Source of the DNA: Siderastrea siderea
Taxonomy: Eukaryota; Cnidaria; Anthozoa; Scleractinia; Rhizangiidae
Direction: 5' to 3'
NCBI GenBank assembly: GCA_964030785.1
Contig: OZ034968.1
Coordinates: 30,240,186-30,304,185 of the forward strand
DNA length: 64,000 nucleotides
Shown here: in pieces, positions 45,595 to 58,600 of the stretch
Layout: each line of letters starts with the position of its first letter
How positions within the stretch are numbered: position 1 is the first letter of the stretch
Notes under the pieces: generated by a model
Database searches by the model: none
The model's input: only the letters and a program-made list of their open reading frames with translations
Told to the model about the DNA's origin: nothing
Position numbers and translations under genes: made by a program

Positions 45595-46155
45595 CGTTTT
45601 CAAGAAATCAAATTTGCAGTTTCAGGGAATCAAGTTTGCTTTTCAAAGAATCAAGTTTGCGTTTTGCAGGAATCAAGATTGCGTTTTGCAGAAATCAAGT
45701 TTGCGTTTCAAAAAATCAAGTTTGCGTTTTGCAGGAATCAAGTTTTATTTCATAGAATCAAGTTTACGTTTCAAAGAATCAAGATTACATTTCAAAGAAT
45801 CAAGTTTTATTTCATAGAATCAAGTTTGCGTTTCAAAGAATCAAGTTTACGTTTCAAAGAATCAAGTTTTATTTCATAGAATCAAATTTACGTTTCAAAG
45901 AATCAAGTTTACGTTTCAAAGAATCAAGTTAACGTCTCAAAGAATCAAGTTTTATTTCATAGAATCAAGTTTACGTTTCAAAGAATCAAGTTTTATTTCA
46001 AAGAATCAAGTTTACGTTTCAAAGAATCAAGTTTACGTTTCAAAGAATCAAGTTTTATTTCATAGAATCAAGTTTTATTTCAAAGAATCAAGTTTACGTT
46101 TCAAAGAATCAAGTTTTAATTAATAGAATCAAGTTTTATCTCATCGAATCAAGTT
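45595..46155. repeat. 21-bp minisatellite, about 26 units
   Basis: The unit is close to GAATCAAGTTTACGTTTCAAA, with a second form GAATCAAGTTTTATTTCATA interspersed. Units abut with no spacers, so it is a tandem satellite and not CRISPR-like. The 21-base period keeps frames open on the plus strand (ESSLRFK repeats), which is a by-product of the period. From 46156 to 46927 no feature was recognised apart from an ATGCAAAT octamer at 46855. Confidence 0.85.
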
Positions 46156-46927
46156 GTTGTAAATTGTGAATGATCTCCATCGTACACCGTATGTCTGCGA
46201 CGCAGGCTACTCAAATCCAGGCCCCTTGAAAAAAGTGCGACCAAAAGGCAACCTCAATTTGGCACAAAAGATGTAGACTTCTTTACGTAAACAGCTAGAG
46301 TAATAACACAAGTGATTGTGAGGGAGACCACCTTATAACCTGATGCTTGAACGGTTCTGGTCATTATGCCGAAACAGTTTTCCCAGATAACTGAAACAAC
46401 TTTGTTTTTGGTCTTCGAGGCAACTTGTCTCTAGTATTTGAAATGTAAAAGACTGGGTCCGGTTTCTTTTTTTAGTTAAGCTCCGCCGGGAAATAACTGA
46501 GCTTCCCTGGTCTGAAAAACAGCCTTAAACCCCTTACGAATTTTATAATCCCTGTTATATTGAGATGGAGCGCAACTGTTTCTACAGAACCCTGTTGTCT
46601 ACGATAGCTCTCGCCTCCCTGACAGAGTATCGCTCGTCCGCTCCATTTTTCATTTCCTTTCGATAACAAACTGAAAGTACGTCAGTTATTGTAGCTTCCA
46701 GACGCCGATGCCATTACAGTCCACAAAAGCCAAAATAAGATAAACCCCATTGGGCTAAACCTTTTAATTGGTTCTCATTGAACTTTAGCGTCATTCCCTT
46801 GTCTCCCCTCCCTTCTAAATAACTGGTTGACTAAATTGACAAAACCTTATAGTCATGCAAATTTTCCTATTTAATCGTAACCGCTCGAGGCGCCAAGCGG
46901 GTAAACAGTGACATAAATGTCAAAAAT

Positions 46928-49476
46928 ATGAATCTTTTGGCCGTGCTCGGGTGCTATTTGGTCATTTTACCAGCCTTTGGTGAGTACAATAACCAGAGCG
47001 TGAAGTTTAGCCTGTAGTCGCACTCCAACATGTCTCCAACGTGATTTGGCAGACATCTTTCTTGGGAACAATGCGTTTGTAGCTGTTACACTTTGAGAAA
47101 CGAATTTTGCAACATTAATTAAGCATGCACATATTGAACTGGTCGTAGTTTCTGTTGGATGTTTTGAATTTTCGTCGATCGAGTTCAAAGTTGCTTCAGT
47201 TTTGCCTGCCATTCGCCGTGTCGTTATTTCGTATATTTGCTGGTAACTCGTCACTTCGGTTAAATACCAATTCTGATTACCGTCGTTTCTAGGAGTACTA
47301 CGTTATTATATTCCTGTCTTTCGCCTTTAAAGCGGGCCATTGCCAGCTTGTGCTCGCTGCGAGCTGTCTTGCAGTCGAACTTGTCTACAATTTATAATCG
47401 TGCACAATGCTCATTCATCGCTGAATATGGCGTTGATTGTTCATTCTACGGAAGAAAATTCTAAAATATTTTCTAGTTGTTTGTATTTTTCCTTTTTCGG
47501 GTCATTTTGCAAGTTTTGTTTGGCAAAGTCGCTAGCAATCCCTGAATAATCGCAATACAGCTTTCAATTTTAGGAGTCTAGTTTTTTCAAAATCATTTGA
47601 TATTCAATATTCAAAATTGAAACACCAGCAAGTGTAGCAAATGTTTTATTGCTAATCAGAGTGGTATAGCAATATAGCTGGAGGACATACTTATGGAAAT
47701 TTTTCCCGTGGTGTGTAATTAACTGACTGCAATGCAATAGGAATTATTTTCGTGCGAGTGGCGTATTGTTGAATTTGATATCCTACTCCGGAAAAAGTCA
47801 CGCGACAATCTTGAAAGTGCTCATCTGTGTGGCGAGCTCTGTCTGTTGAAATATTATATTCAAATACATATTTTGATTGCCAAACAATCGAGAAAGTACC
47901 CTTTGCGGTGTTCATCAATTATTAAATATAAAATACGAGAATAGTTTTGAATAAAATGATATTTACTTGAACTAAATCCGCTGTTTCGGCGTCTCACGGG
48001 CCTTGTATTTAATGACAGCGTTGTCATGTCATCTGACATGCTTTGTTATTAACGGTTTGTCTTGATCAAACCGAAATTGCATAAGACTGCCCTGAGTTAA
48101 CCATATCTTCAAAAATTAACATTAAGCTTGGAGTATCAAATAGTTGTCCTTGGCATTTATGTTCAAGAATTCAAATTTGCTTGAACTGACCGGACAAAAC
48201 ATACAAAAGGGGTGTCGGAGTACGTTACAGGGACTTGTCATACAATTCAAACCGTGATTAGGTTTAGGGGACAGGTCGCAGAGCAGGCCGCTAGTAGTGT
48301 CGTGGGCGAAAATGAGTGGTTCATATGCCGGGAGTCACTTGTAGTCGGGAGTTGTTGCCCCAGATGCGGGTAGTGCAATGTAATGACAAAGGACTGCACC
48401 GTCTCTTAACTCAAATGTTTGTCACAGTGGAACACAGTAGGGCCAAGAAAGAAGTTAAATCTGATTTATTTTAGGATGGGTGCAAAAAATTCCGCCTAAA
48501 AGCAGTACATCAATACCAGTAACCCCAAGACTTGCAAACTTTTAGAACTACGAGCTAACCACGTCATAAACCGGATGCAAGGACGTAACTCCGCCAAAGG
48601 GCGCGATACACATATTTATGTGACTCTGAAGATATCTTTCGCTCAAGTTGTCGAAACGTCAATGAATGTCACCAATTGAACTCTTTCTAAAGGACGAATG
48701 TCCTCCGGACGTTAACACTAGACAGGGTGGCGATGTTGACGCGTATTTATTTGTCGCTAAAGACGTTTTCTTCTTAGGTTGTCGAGACGTCTATTCATGA
48801 ACGCTTCCAACAGGTGGGATCAACTCTTTTCAGGGAGGGTTGAGGGACTGCTCTCAGCCGGATGCTCGTTAGATAGAGTACCGATGTTAACCCAAAGCTT
48901 ACAAAAAGTGATTATTTACCCCCCCCCCCCCCCCCATACTCTTTTGACTCCAAAGAGAATGTTGCCAACCGGATCAACTCTTTAAAAGGACTACCTTATA
49001 TACTGTCTCGACGAAGTTCCTTACTCGGCAGCCTAGCCCCATTTAGTAACCCACAAGGACCAGACCTTACTCGCGTCAGACATTTGAATTTAAATTTACA
49101 TGAATGCGTTAATTTGTTTGTTTTTATATTTTCAGGGTGTTGCCTGCGATGCTACCACTGTGATTACGGCACAGTCTCACAATGTCATCCTAGAAGTGGT
49201 AACAAGTCCACAGTCATTGAGTGTACGCCGACAAACGATAGATGCTACAAGCGAAAAATCTCGAAAATAGATTCAGAAGACCAGTTGGACCAATCTTGTA
49301 CTAATGAGGACGGCTGTAGTATAAGAAAAAAAGCCTGCGATGAATCCGGGGACTGCACTGTAACTTGCTGTGAGGAAGACCTTTGCAACAATGGAGCTAG
49401 CAGTTTTTCACACAAGGCATGCGCACTGACTTCTTTGGTGATTGTTGCTCACGTTGGATTCCGTTTGTTAGTGTGA
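46928..49476 (+). CDS. Ly6/uPAR-like GPI-anchored protein (47-49 kb)
   Basis: Two exons: 46928-46979 (MNLLAVLGCYLVILPAF, GTGAGT donor, phase 1) and 49136-49476 (TTTTCAG acceptor). Joined they give 130 residues. The mature part starts CCLRCYHCDYG and continues with DRCYKRK, QSCTNEDGCSIRKKAC and the Ly6 signature TCCEEDLCNNG. A hydrophobic tail (ACALTSLVIVAHVGFRLLV) follows, as for GPI attachment. The layout matches the minus-strand gene at 37.9 kb, with the whole domain in one exon. The intron (46980-49135) contains a C run at about 48920 and no other recognised feature. Confidence 0.82.
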
Positions 49477-50792
49477 ATATTTTGCCCCATACCTTAGACT
49501 CATTTTCAAAGACAGAGGAAGTGGACATCAGTTAGCTTGACACTGAAGATTTTAGTCACACAGTCGCGTTGTGGAGAAAACCAATTATCTTAAAGGATAA
49601 AGTTTACCTTTTATTTAAGTTCCGCATGTCGCCTCAAATGGCTTTTTACGGCAGCCACGATTTATCGAAGCTACAGAACTTCATTTGTAATATATATTTA
49701 GTTAGTCAAAATATCTACAAGATAAAACTAAAACCTAAACTGTAGAATATCCCGCAATACAAACGATCACTGCATAGCTACGCGGTAGAAATGAATAGCT
49801 CCATAGTGTGTGATAACATGGCATGTTTCGAACAATTTCTCGTCTTCAGAGATGTATCGCTTCGATTTCCGCTCGAGGCATCTGATTTTTCCGACACTTG
49901 TTTGTTTCCTCTTTTGAGGTTTGTCAGAATTTACCTCTCTGAAGATGAAGAATTCCACGGTAGTTAAAGTAGAATCCATTTGTGATTGTTTTATATTTGC
50001 TATTGAACTAAGTGTTTTGAAATCATATTGATTAGCTAACATTCTGCTTTCATGAAGTTTTGATCACTTAGCCCCATTTCAAACGTCGAACTTTTCATGT
50101 GCCGAATCGCAAATTAACCCAAAACCGGTCAATTTTCCTCATTGCATTACTGAATTTCACCACATATAAAGTTTCGACATTCGAAACGAGCCTTAACGGC
50201 GCGAAGTATTTATGTAACCCCCTGCCGGTGATATGGGTCAAAATAAACATGGCGCGAATCTAATGCTTAGGGGCCCTGAGTGAGAAAGGCTGAGGGGGCC
50301 AGAGTGAAAATGTTTCAACTTAGTAAACTTTCGGCCCGTTTGAAAAAGGTAAGGTGGGCCCCTTCCTAGATCTGCTCCTAGTTTGTGTCAAGTAAAGTTG
50401 CCTTTTATCTTCGAGAAATACATCAACCTTACCACCATTTTTGAATTTCCAGTGGCAGTAATTGCGCCGCGGTAGTTAACTTAATATTTGCGAGGTATTA
50501 TACAGGTGCTTTAATTAAAAAAAGCTAACAATTGATGTAAGACTTCAATAAAACTGCACAGAAACTTAAAAATGAAGTGGATGTTAACATGTTCAATTGT
50601 AAATTAAAATTGAATTAGTACAGTCATGTACGGCACTGTTTGCTCTGATTGGTTGAAAAGAGTTGCTAAAGGAATGTTTTTTTAGTCGACAGAGTCTTAC
50701 AATAGTAGTGTGTCAACAGCAAAAGACTCATACGGAACTATAGAAACCTCTGTAGATCTACTACTGCAATGTACTTTCAAACGGCAAACACT

Positions 50793-50841
50793 ATGGAGAG
50801 GACGATATCTGTATTCCATACGATATTTGCGATCTTTACTG
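50793..50841 (+). CDS. Phase-1 signal-peptide exon, possible alternative first exon
   Basis: ATG opens 16 codons, MERTISVFHTIFAIFT, ending at a GTATGT donor in phase 1. A reversed CCAAT box (ATTGGTTG) lies about 145 bases upstream. It precedes the first exon at 51468 on the same strand. It fits equally well with the acceptor at 53288, so the Ly6 gene there may have two alternative starts. It could also be a remnant of another copy. Confidence 0.4.
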
Positions 50842-51467
50842 GTATGTTTTTTTTCTTTTGTTTCGTTATCGCTTCTCACTGTTTATACTGTGACGTCATT
50901 GTGTATAAGAGTCATATTCAAAAGGTAAAGTTTATTAGGCTTTAGCGAGCTGAGTAACAGGCTGAGATCAGGCTGAATCAGTTTATCTGGCAATAACAAG
51001 GTACGATTACAATTCATTTGTATGAGCGCTACTTTCTTTGGTGCTGACGAAAAGAGCGCAGGTACCGTGAATAAATGCGCACAAATGAGAAATGGCCACG
51101 TGTGCATTATAGTCCAACAATCGAAACAATGACGCTGGTGACTACGAGTATCGCATTCCTCGGTTTAAACGTGTCTTTCCCTTGGTTCTGATTTGTTTTG
51201 CGTGCAATATAGTGTAATTTGTTGTTTCTTTAATAACTACCGCAGTCATGGCAGTGTTTAAGACTGCTTTCAGGCAGCGTCACAGAGACTGCTGTTCTTA
51301 ATTAAAAGACAAAAACTTTTTAACGCCCCCTATCACGTTTTAGAATTGTTGTTCAATAGTGCAGCTGTGTGCAAAACTCTAAAATTAAATTTCTTTCAGA
51401 ATCTTTCATTTTTTTTAACACAGTGCCCCGCCACTCTAAACACATTTGGCTGACGCTGATCACAGAA

Positions 51468-54079
51468 ATGGCAGCAATTTTGACATTATGGATCGTCGTG
51501 TTTCTCTTCCCTGAAGGTATTCTATTTTATACTGCCTTGATAAATTCATTCTTGAAAAGCAGGTTGAATTTACAATATAAAGATATTTAAGACAGTTTAA
51601 TTTCCGCTGAGCGTTCGAGTAATAAGTGCAAAAATAAAGTAACCAAAAACACACTGATAGCATGGACGATGGCGTGAAAAAGAAGAAGCTATCAATACTT
51701 GAGCTCCCAAGCTGACCCCGAGAGAAAATTGAACTTGCAGTTATCCATATTTTAATTGAAAAGACGCTTCGTGTCAGTTCAAAACAAAATGGCGCCCGTT
51801 TTTAGCACATTTTTACGAGATTTGACACGAATTTTCTCGAGAATGCGTGAGAATTTAATCGCGGGGCCACTTGGAGAAGTAAATTAAAGTGAGATGTTTC
51901 AAATAGTATTCAAAATGTTACCGTGCTATGGGTAGTTTTTTAGCAATCAAGTTTTGCACTTATTCCTTGAATGTTGAGCGGAATCCGTCTTAGATAAAGC
52001 TTTCTTTATGCAATTATGCACGATTTTTTTCATCTTGTGCAGATTTCACATTTTTATACATCTGACTGATAAAATGTTGCCGGGTGCAAAGTATGAACCA
52101 TGAACGATGCGGTACGATGGAATTCTGGGAAGACAGCACTGACAAGCTTGCTTCTCAGTTCCATATTTTTATATTCGAGATATTTTCATTCCTAAGAAGG
52201 TTTTGGAGTGGATTTGAGTATCCTGTGTTAATATCATCTCCACGGTGCCTGAGAATAGCAGCAGGTTTTTCCGCTTTCCAGAAAACCATTGGGTTGTACC
52301 GCTCATGGGATATGCTTTTTACACGACAACGTTTTTCAAACTAGGTATATTCTCCACCACAGATTTACGAACTCCACGGCTTCAGCCGAACAAGATTTCG
52401 CAGTCATCGGTTCCGCCAACATTGCAATTTTAACATTTTTTTTATTTTCATTGTTTTACAAATTCAGAGAGTGATAATCGAATTTTTGTTAAGTGTTTTA
52501 ACAAGTAAATGTTTCCAAAATTTAAAGTAAATTTGGGTTCACTCTTTTACAGCAATTGCAACGTCTCTTCTCTTCACTTCTCTTCTTATTCAATAACTTC
52601 CTAATTCCAGCTTGCCGCGTTGAAATTTCATCAATTATTTATAATTGTAAAAGAAGGTCACAATTCAGGCAAGTGGTGAAACTGAGTTGACACATAGTTT
52701 CGTTAGATGTGTACAATGAACGCTACAGAGATCTTTTTGCCCTTTGGGCCGGAGAAAAATTGTGTCAAGATAAGTTTCAGGCGTTTGGACCAGAGAGCCA
52801 GAGCCCTGTGCATGAATTGAAGTTCCATCATTGAATCCTACCTAGGCAAACTGAAACATTTGTTTTTTACAGCCGCGCGGTTCGGTTGAGTTAAGACTGC
52901 GGTGTGAATGGTACTGACGTCTGTTAAGGCTACAGTGTAACTACCGTACAACCGCGATACAGCTATGGTACATCTCTATCGCATAACTGCGACACCATTG
53001 AACGGTTGTTTGATCGCGATACATTTTGCTCCTATTAGGACTGCGGTAGGACTGCGGAGCAACTGCGAGAAAAATTAGTAGTGGACAGTGGTACGACAGG
53101 TTCAGGACGACTCTAGTACGATGAAGGCACGAGAGCAGCGCAACTGCAAAAAACTGGGGTATATTTCTGATGCATTACTACACAACTTTTTGGTGTCTGT
53201 CGTACCATCAACACGCGGCTTAAAGTAGTCAGGCCCTCCCCAGTAGTTATTACACAACCCATTTTGCGTTTCGTGTTTTATTTGTAGAGCCAACAGGTCT
53301 TAACTGCTACACGTGCGAACAAGGTGTTGACTGCAACAAGAACAAAAAAGAAACAGTGTGTCCTACAGAACCGATGTTGATGGATAGATGCATGTTGATG
53401 ACTGACAATGAAAACGAGAAGGTATTTGCTTTTTTGTGTGGCTTCAAGCCTTCAGGCCTTTCATCATCATTTTAACGTATTCTAGTACCCCGCCTTACGG
53501 ATCACTTTGTCGTAAGGACCTCTGTTTCTTGGGCTGGAAGATGTGGCCACTTTCATATCTGAAAATCCCGTAACCTGTGAACAGGCTCTCTGGTCGGGGA
53601 AAGAGAGAAGAAAACAAAGGGCGAGGACGACGGAAGAGACTGTCCTCTTCCCCAGTCTACGCCCAGCTCGCTCGGCTCGCTGATTTATTTTCGCGCTTTT
53701 TCCCCACTGCGTAGCCTGTTCACAGGCTAAAAATCCCGTTGATTCGACAACTTCGTTGACACCATTACATTTTTATAGCCCGATGGGGTTCTATGGAGAT
53801 CAAAACATTACCACATGATAGAACTACTCAGTAGCTTTTATTTGTTGTTTCTTGCAGGTGGCAAGAAGTTGTTCCAACGAAAAGTTATGTGGAATTGCAG
53901 ATGAAACGTGCAAAGAAGCAAAAGAAGCGAGAACTGGGGATTGTAGCCTCAACTGCTGTGGAGATGACCTGTGTAATGCTGGCTCAACTTTGTCACCATT
54001 TCATTGGTTTACTCTGCTGTTATTCACTGCTTTCGCAATGTTTACCAACTTATCATTTAACTTGTTATTTTTCGCGTAA
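51468..54079 (+). CDS. Ly6/uPAR-like GPI-anchored protein (51-54 kb)
   Basis: Three exons: 51468-51516 (MAAILTLWIVVFLFPE, GTATTC donor, phase 1), 53288-53421 and 53858-54079. Intron 2 is phase 0 (GTATTT donor, GCAG acceptor). The domain starts LNCYTCEQGVDC and ends with the classic NCCGDDLCNAG, then a hydrophobic tail (FTLLLFTAFAMFTNLSFNLL) for GPI anchoring. Total length is 134 residues. The domain is split by a phase-0 intron, unlike the neighbouring Ly6 genes. Intron 2 carries a 159-bp MITE. Intron 1 is 1.8 kb with no recognised feature. The signal exon at 50793 is an alternative start. Confidence 0.8.
53571..53729. mobile_element. Mutator-like MITE, 159 bp, with perfect 9-bp duplication
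   Basis: The ends are TAACCTGTGAACAGGCT and AGCCTGTTCACAGGCTA, inverted with one mismatch. AAAATCCCG is repeated exactly at both borders (53562-53570 and 53730-53738). The perfect duplication points to a recent insertion into intron 2 of the Ly6 gene. There is no coding capacity. Confidence 0.82.
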
Positions 54080-55607
54080 CAAAAGCTAACACCTAGAACA
54101 AGAGAACATAACTTCTCTTGGTAAAATGTTCTCGCGATTGACTGCCTGCCCCTATTGATACCAATTTGAAGGGTCTTCTCTTTAAAAAGATGGTCTTTGC
54201 GGCTCTCATGTCTGCCATGTCATTTCTAGAACAATAGTTATCAATGCTTTCTTGACTTAAACTAAATTCACAGGTTTTGTATTGCCCAAATACGGCAATT
54301 TTTAAAAATTACTTCCTGAACATGCGGTATGTATTTTCTGACTCTGCTATTTTGGGTCAATTCTGTGCTAAAATCATAACCTAGTGCCTTTACTCATACA
54401 CAAAATGCTCCTGTGAAACTATGAGGAAGATATCAAATGAATATTATCAGGGAGAGCCAACCATAATAAGTTTTTTGGAGATTTTTGAGAACACAGCATC
54501 AAAACTTGAAAAAATTGGCCCATTTTTTTCAAGTTTTAATCCATTTCCATCCTTGCCATCGGTAGCAACAGACGACAAGAAACAGTTTCAGTGATGTCAG
54601 ATAGCCTTTAATAACAAAACTAGACCATTATTTTTTAATTCAACTGATGTCAAGACACTTTTTAGCTTTCTAAAAAGATACTAAGATAGCGTGACATAGC
54701 CCCTTTAAGGAATTTGCCCACCAATACAACAATATTTTTGCACGGTTTATGACTATGTGGAAAAAGGAGAGCTTAGCAAGGGCTATCAGAATCCGAAGAG
54801 AAAATTGGGGTTAACCGTGCATTTTTCAGGGATAATTGAGCTTAAATTTGGAACGAAATTGCCATACTTTCTATGGTTGCTTAGTTATCTCTGAAAAATG
54901 CGTGGTTACCCACTTTTCTCTGTTTGGATTCCAACAGTTCTTGCCAAGATCTACTTTTTCCCCATAGTCATAACCTTTGCAAAAATACGTGTATTAGGAG
55001 GCACCGTCCTTAAAACAGGATAAATGCAACATCTATACTTCGGCTATTGCTCAATATATATACACGATAGAAAACCGTAATTGATGCATGTCTTTTAACA
55101 GCAGTTCACATTTATCAAGACTACATGATAACTTTCTCCTGATTTCATTTATATTTCATTTTCACCAATAAAAGAACCGTCAATTTCAGTGAGCTGATTC
55201 CAATTTTACGCCGCTGTCAAGCTCACATGTACAGACCGTATCAGCTTGTGGGAATTGGATAAACCTTCACTGGTTCGGCCGAAAAAAACTGCCGGGCCAT
55301 TCCTTGTTGATATAGTCGTCGACAGGCAAATTCCGAGCGTTCTGACACTGTTTCAGAGATAGAGGTAAATTGCTGGCACGTTCACTACAGTTCGATTCAA
55401 CCTCAATCATAGTTTAACTCTCGGCTTTACTCTCCCTTTCCAAGTTTCGATCACGATCTTATCCGAGTACTCTAAGAAAACGCATCGCTGGGCGTAACGT
55501 AACTGATGCTTTCGATTTTTCGTTACGTTTTTCGAAAGTGTATTGCTTTCGGTTTTCTAGCAAAAGCGGTTTAAATGTAGTGTTAACTACTCTTAACATT
55601 TTGTTGT
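54080..55607. other. Intergenic region between convergent Ly6 genes
   Basis: No gene is supported. Bases about 54490-54710 resemble 9740-9960 (CAAGTTT..CATCCTTG..GTGACATAG..CCTTTAA), indicating a dispersed repeat present in both places. The plus-strand Ly6 gene and the minus-strand FN2-Ly6 gene converge here. Confidence 0.4.
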
Positions 55608-58600
55608 CTAGGCGGAGGAAACACGTTCTTTAAAAGCAAATTTTATGGCCGACATAACAGCAAGCACTGAGACCAAACTCGCATTAGAGTTTGCTATGGA
55701 GCCTCTTCCCCCGTTACATAGGTCTCCATGACAACAAGCATACGTGCATCTTTCAGATCCACTGCTCTGTCCATTACAGCGAAAACTCCACTTGTAACAA
55801 TCAGTGTGAAGGGCGCAATACTTAGTGAATACCTTTGTGGTATTATTTGAACTGTTTGCACTTTCTTGAAAACCATATGGTTCTTGTCTACTGATCGTAG
55901 CACAGTGTTCAATGCCATAAGGACATGTCTTCTTCGCCAAGTTTTTGTTACACCGTTCCCAGGATTCAGTGCTTCGACAAGTGAAGCATGTTGTCCCTAG
56001 AAGTACAATAAAGGCATCGGTCAAGCCTAGCTAAGTACGCTTGCCAGTCAAACATTTGAATTAAGGCAGCCAATTCATTGAACTTCAGTTAGTAAGTGCA
56101 CTGCTATACGACTTTTTTAAAACCTTGTCTATGAATTTGTACCAGGATTCTCAAGTCAATAATTTCTCTGAAAATGGCAGGAGTTCTCGGCGATCATTAT
56201 TTGGCTACCCTGAAAGCCATGAAGCACGCTCACAGTTGATCAGATTTAACTTACAAGGCTTTTTGGTTTGGTCATTTACCGCACCTGATTACAAGTCCAG
56301 ACAATAAGCGACACAAACCCTCTCGAGCCGTACGATATGGATTACGTATTCTTATTCGGTTTAGCTTGCATTTAATTTCGTGATAAAGAGGGCATTATTA
56401 ATCTGTCAGTATCAATTTGGAGCTGATTATAAGTCAGATACTAACCTATCCAAATCATCCTTCACGGCATGAAATTAATACACCAGGGGCGTGCGTTTCT
56501 CGAAAGTTACGAGACTTTTCGGGTCGATTTCAGGCATGATAATTCACACTTTATTTGTAAGCTTATTTGTAAGCACGCCACTTTGCTATTCCTTATCTAA
56601 GGAGTTAAAATAGCAGCTTCGCAGAATGAGTGGTGTGTGTTTTTACAAATGGCTTTTGGGGCAGAAAAGTTTTCGGGGCTTTCGAAAAATGCGCACCAGG
56701 GTCTATCCTTGCAATAACCTGAGTTCTTAAGCCATGCAAGAAGCGAGGGTCCAGTAGCGCCAACGTTGGTTAGTGCACATCTACAGCTTCTAGTCCATCG
56801 AATCAGTGACGTTATGTACGAAAATGTGAATCAGGAGTGACTGAAAAGTGGAGGGGGAGAGGGGACGGGAGACAGGGCAAAAGGGGGGCAGGAGGTGTAG
56901 GGGAGGCGGAAGAAGAGGGGGGAGGAAGAGGGGAAAAGGGGGAAATTACGCAATATTGCGCAATATTTCGCAATCGAAAACATTCAAAGAGGTGAGAGCC
57001 AACAAATACAGAGCGGGAACCGGTACTAAAGGGTACGGGAAGCGGGAGGTTTACACCCCCGTATCCCAACCCCCAACACACCCCACTGAAAACGCTAGAG
57101 TTAGGAAGCTATCCACCGTGTATCGAACGCATTAGGTACGGTGAATTCTACTGACCTGCGCAGTAGCCCCATCCCGATCCATTCTTCTCTTTGTCAAATT
57201 CAGGCCTAGTAGCGCACCAGTGCAGACCGGGAGATTTCTCTTCTGTTGTTACGCAGTTCGTGTACTCGATCCCACGGTATTTAAATGGAAATATACAGCA
57301 ATTTCCGTCTGTTGTTTTAACTAAACACTGAGATTCTGTCACTATATGAGAAAAGAAAAGTAAGTAAATGAGGAAAAAAACAAAGTGCAAAGTGCTCAGC
57401 TACCGATTGTCAACAAGAAACAGAAATTTTCAGTTACAATTTTTTTAAGTCCAGTAAGGTTCTATTTCCCTTGACGTACAATACACTTGAAGATATATTT
57501 AAAAAATGAGCTGTTTGCATTAAAAGTGTACGAGAAGCAGTTTCCAATTGAGTAAAAGTGATTTCGAAGTGATTTTATGTTTTCTTTGGTTTAACGTTTT
57601 CGGCATGAGTTCTCGATTATGGCTACGAAAAAAGCTTTTCAACCAGTCAGGAACTAAACCAGAAACCGGTAAGAGAGTGCATTTATTTGCTCTTGGCATC
57701 GGCTGCATGTTTTTTTTTCCGTTTAAAAGCGGTGAAATCTGACTCAGGGGCTTATCGCTTTATCTGCGTTATTGCTGATTGGTCGTAAGTTTTGCAGTTT
57801 TGGTTATGGTAAAATGGAATTCCAGTGGCTTACATTTGCAATATCCCCAGCCAGTTGAATTCTTATCATATTTGTAGTCCGTCGCACACCAGAAGCGACC
57901 ATGGGCATCTCCGTGACTGGTGCAACGTTTGTATTTTGTCTTCTTGTAGTAGAACGGAAACTGACAGCAATGGTGGCTAAGAGTTCTTTGGGTGCACGCT
58001 GTGTTTTTGGCACAAAGCCTTGCTGTAAAGAAGAAACAAATAAACATCAAAGTCAACAAGTTAGTCTTTGATGAGAACTGAAATGCAATTTTTTTTGTAT
58101 TGCCCGTCTACAAGAGTCCGTGAAAATGACAGGAGCCATAATCGAGGATTATGGCTTCTAAAAACGATTAAAAACCTAATTTCGTCTCATGTGGCATTCA
58201 CCCTCGTCCCCAGAGCCTGCGAACCTAATGGTCTGCGCCAAGGAGTCGAGGCCTGGTGCAGAACAATAGGATCGTGGGCTCTGGGGACGAGAATAATGCG
58301 CTATCGTGTAAAACGGCTGCAAATGCACATGCGTGTATGGCGTTCCCTTTAGTTGCTGTTGCCTTTGCATAACGGGTGAGCATCGCTTAACTGTGCTTGC
58401 ATTTTCATTTCAATTTACATCTTCACAGCGGTCGAACGCAAAAGATAACGTCACTTCCGTTTGAAATTTGCGTAGGTCAAAAGTACGACGCGTGCGCAGC
58501 GCTCTTGTACGTGAAAACGTGCGTGAACTCGTGATGTTTGCATGGACTGCCAATGTAAGAAACGCCCCGACAAACCAATGTTTGCGGTAAAAACAATTTG

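Noticed and set aside
45592..45879. Plus-strand frame with ESSLRFK repeats as a repeat protein
   Set aside because: All three frames stay open because the unit is 21 bases; no signal exon or selection on codons is visible.
45595..46155. Regular repeats as a possible CRISPR array
   Set aside because: Units abut without unique spacers, and the genome is eukaryotic.
56812..57135. Frames on both strands across the GA-rich tract
   Set aside because: They result from purine-only low-complexity sequence.
57769..58059. FN2 exon read as a stand-alone gene starting MLTLMFICFFF
   Set aside because: A pyrimidine-rich TTTACAG acceptor sits just before the FN2 domain, so the hydrophobic start is translated intron; phase 1 joins the exon at 61824.
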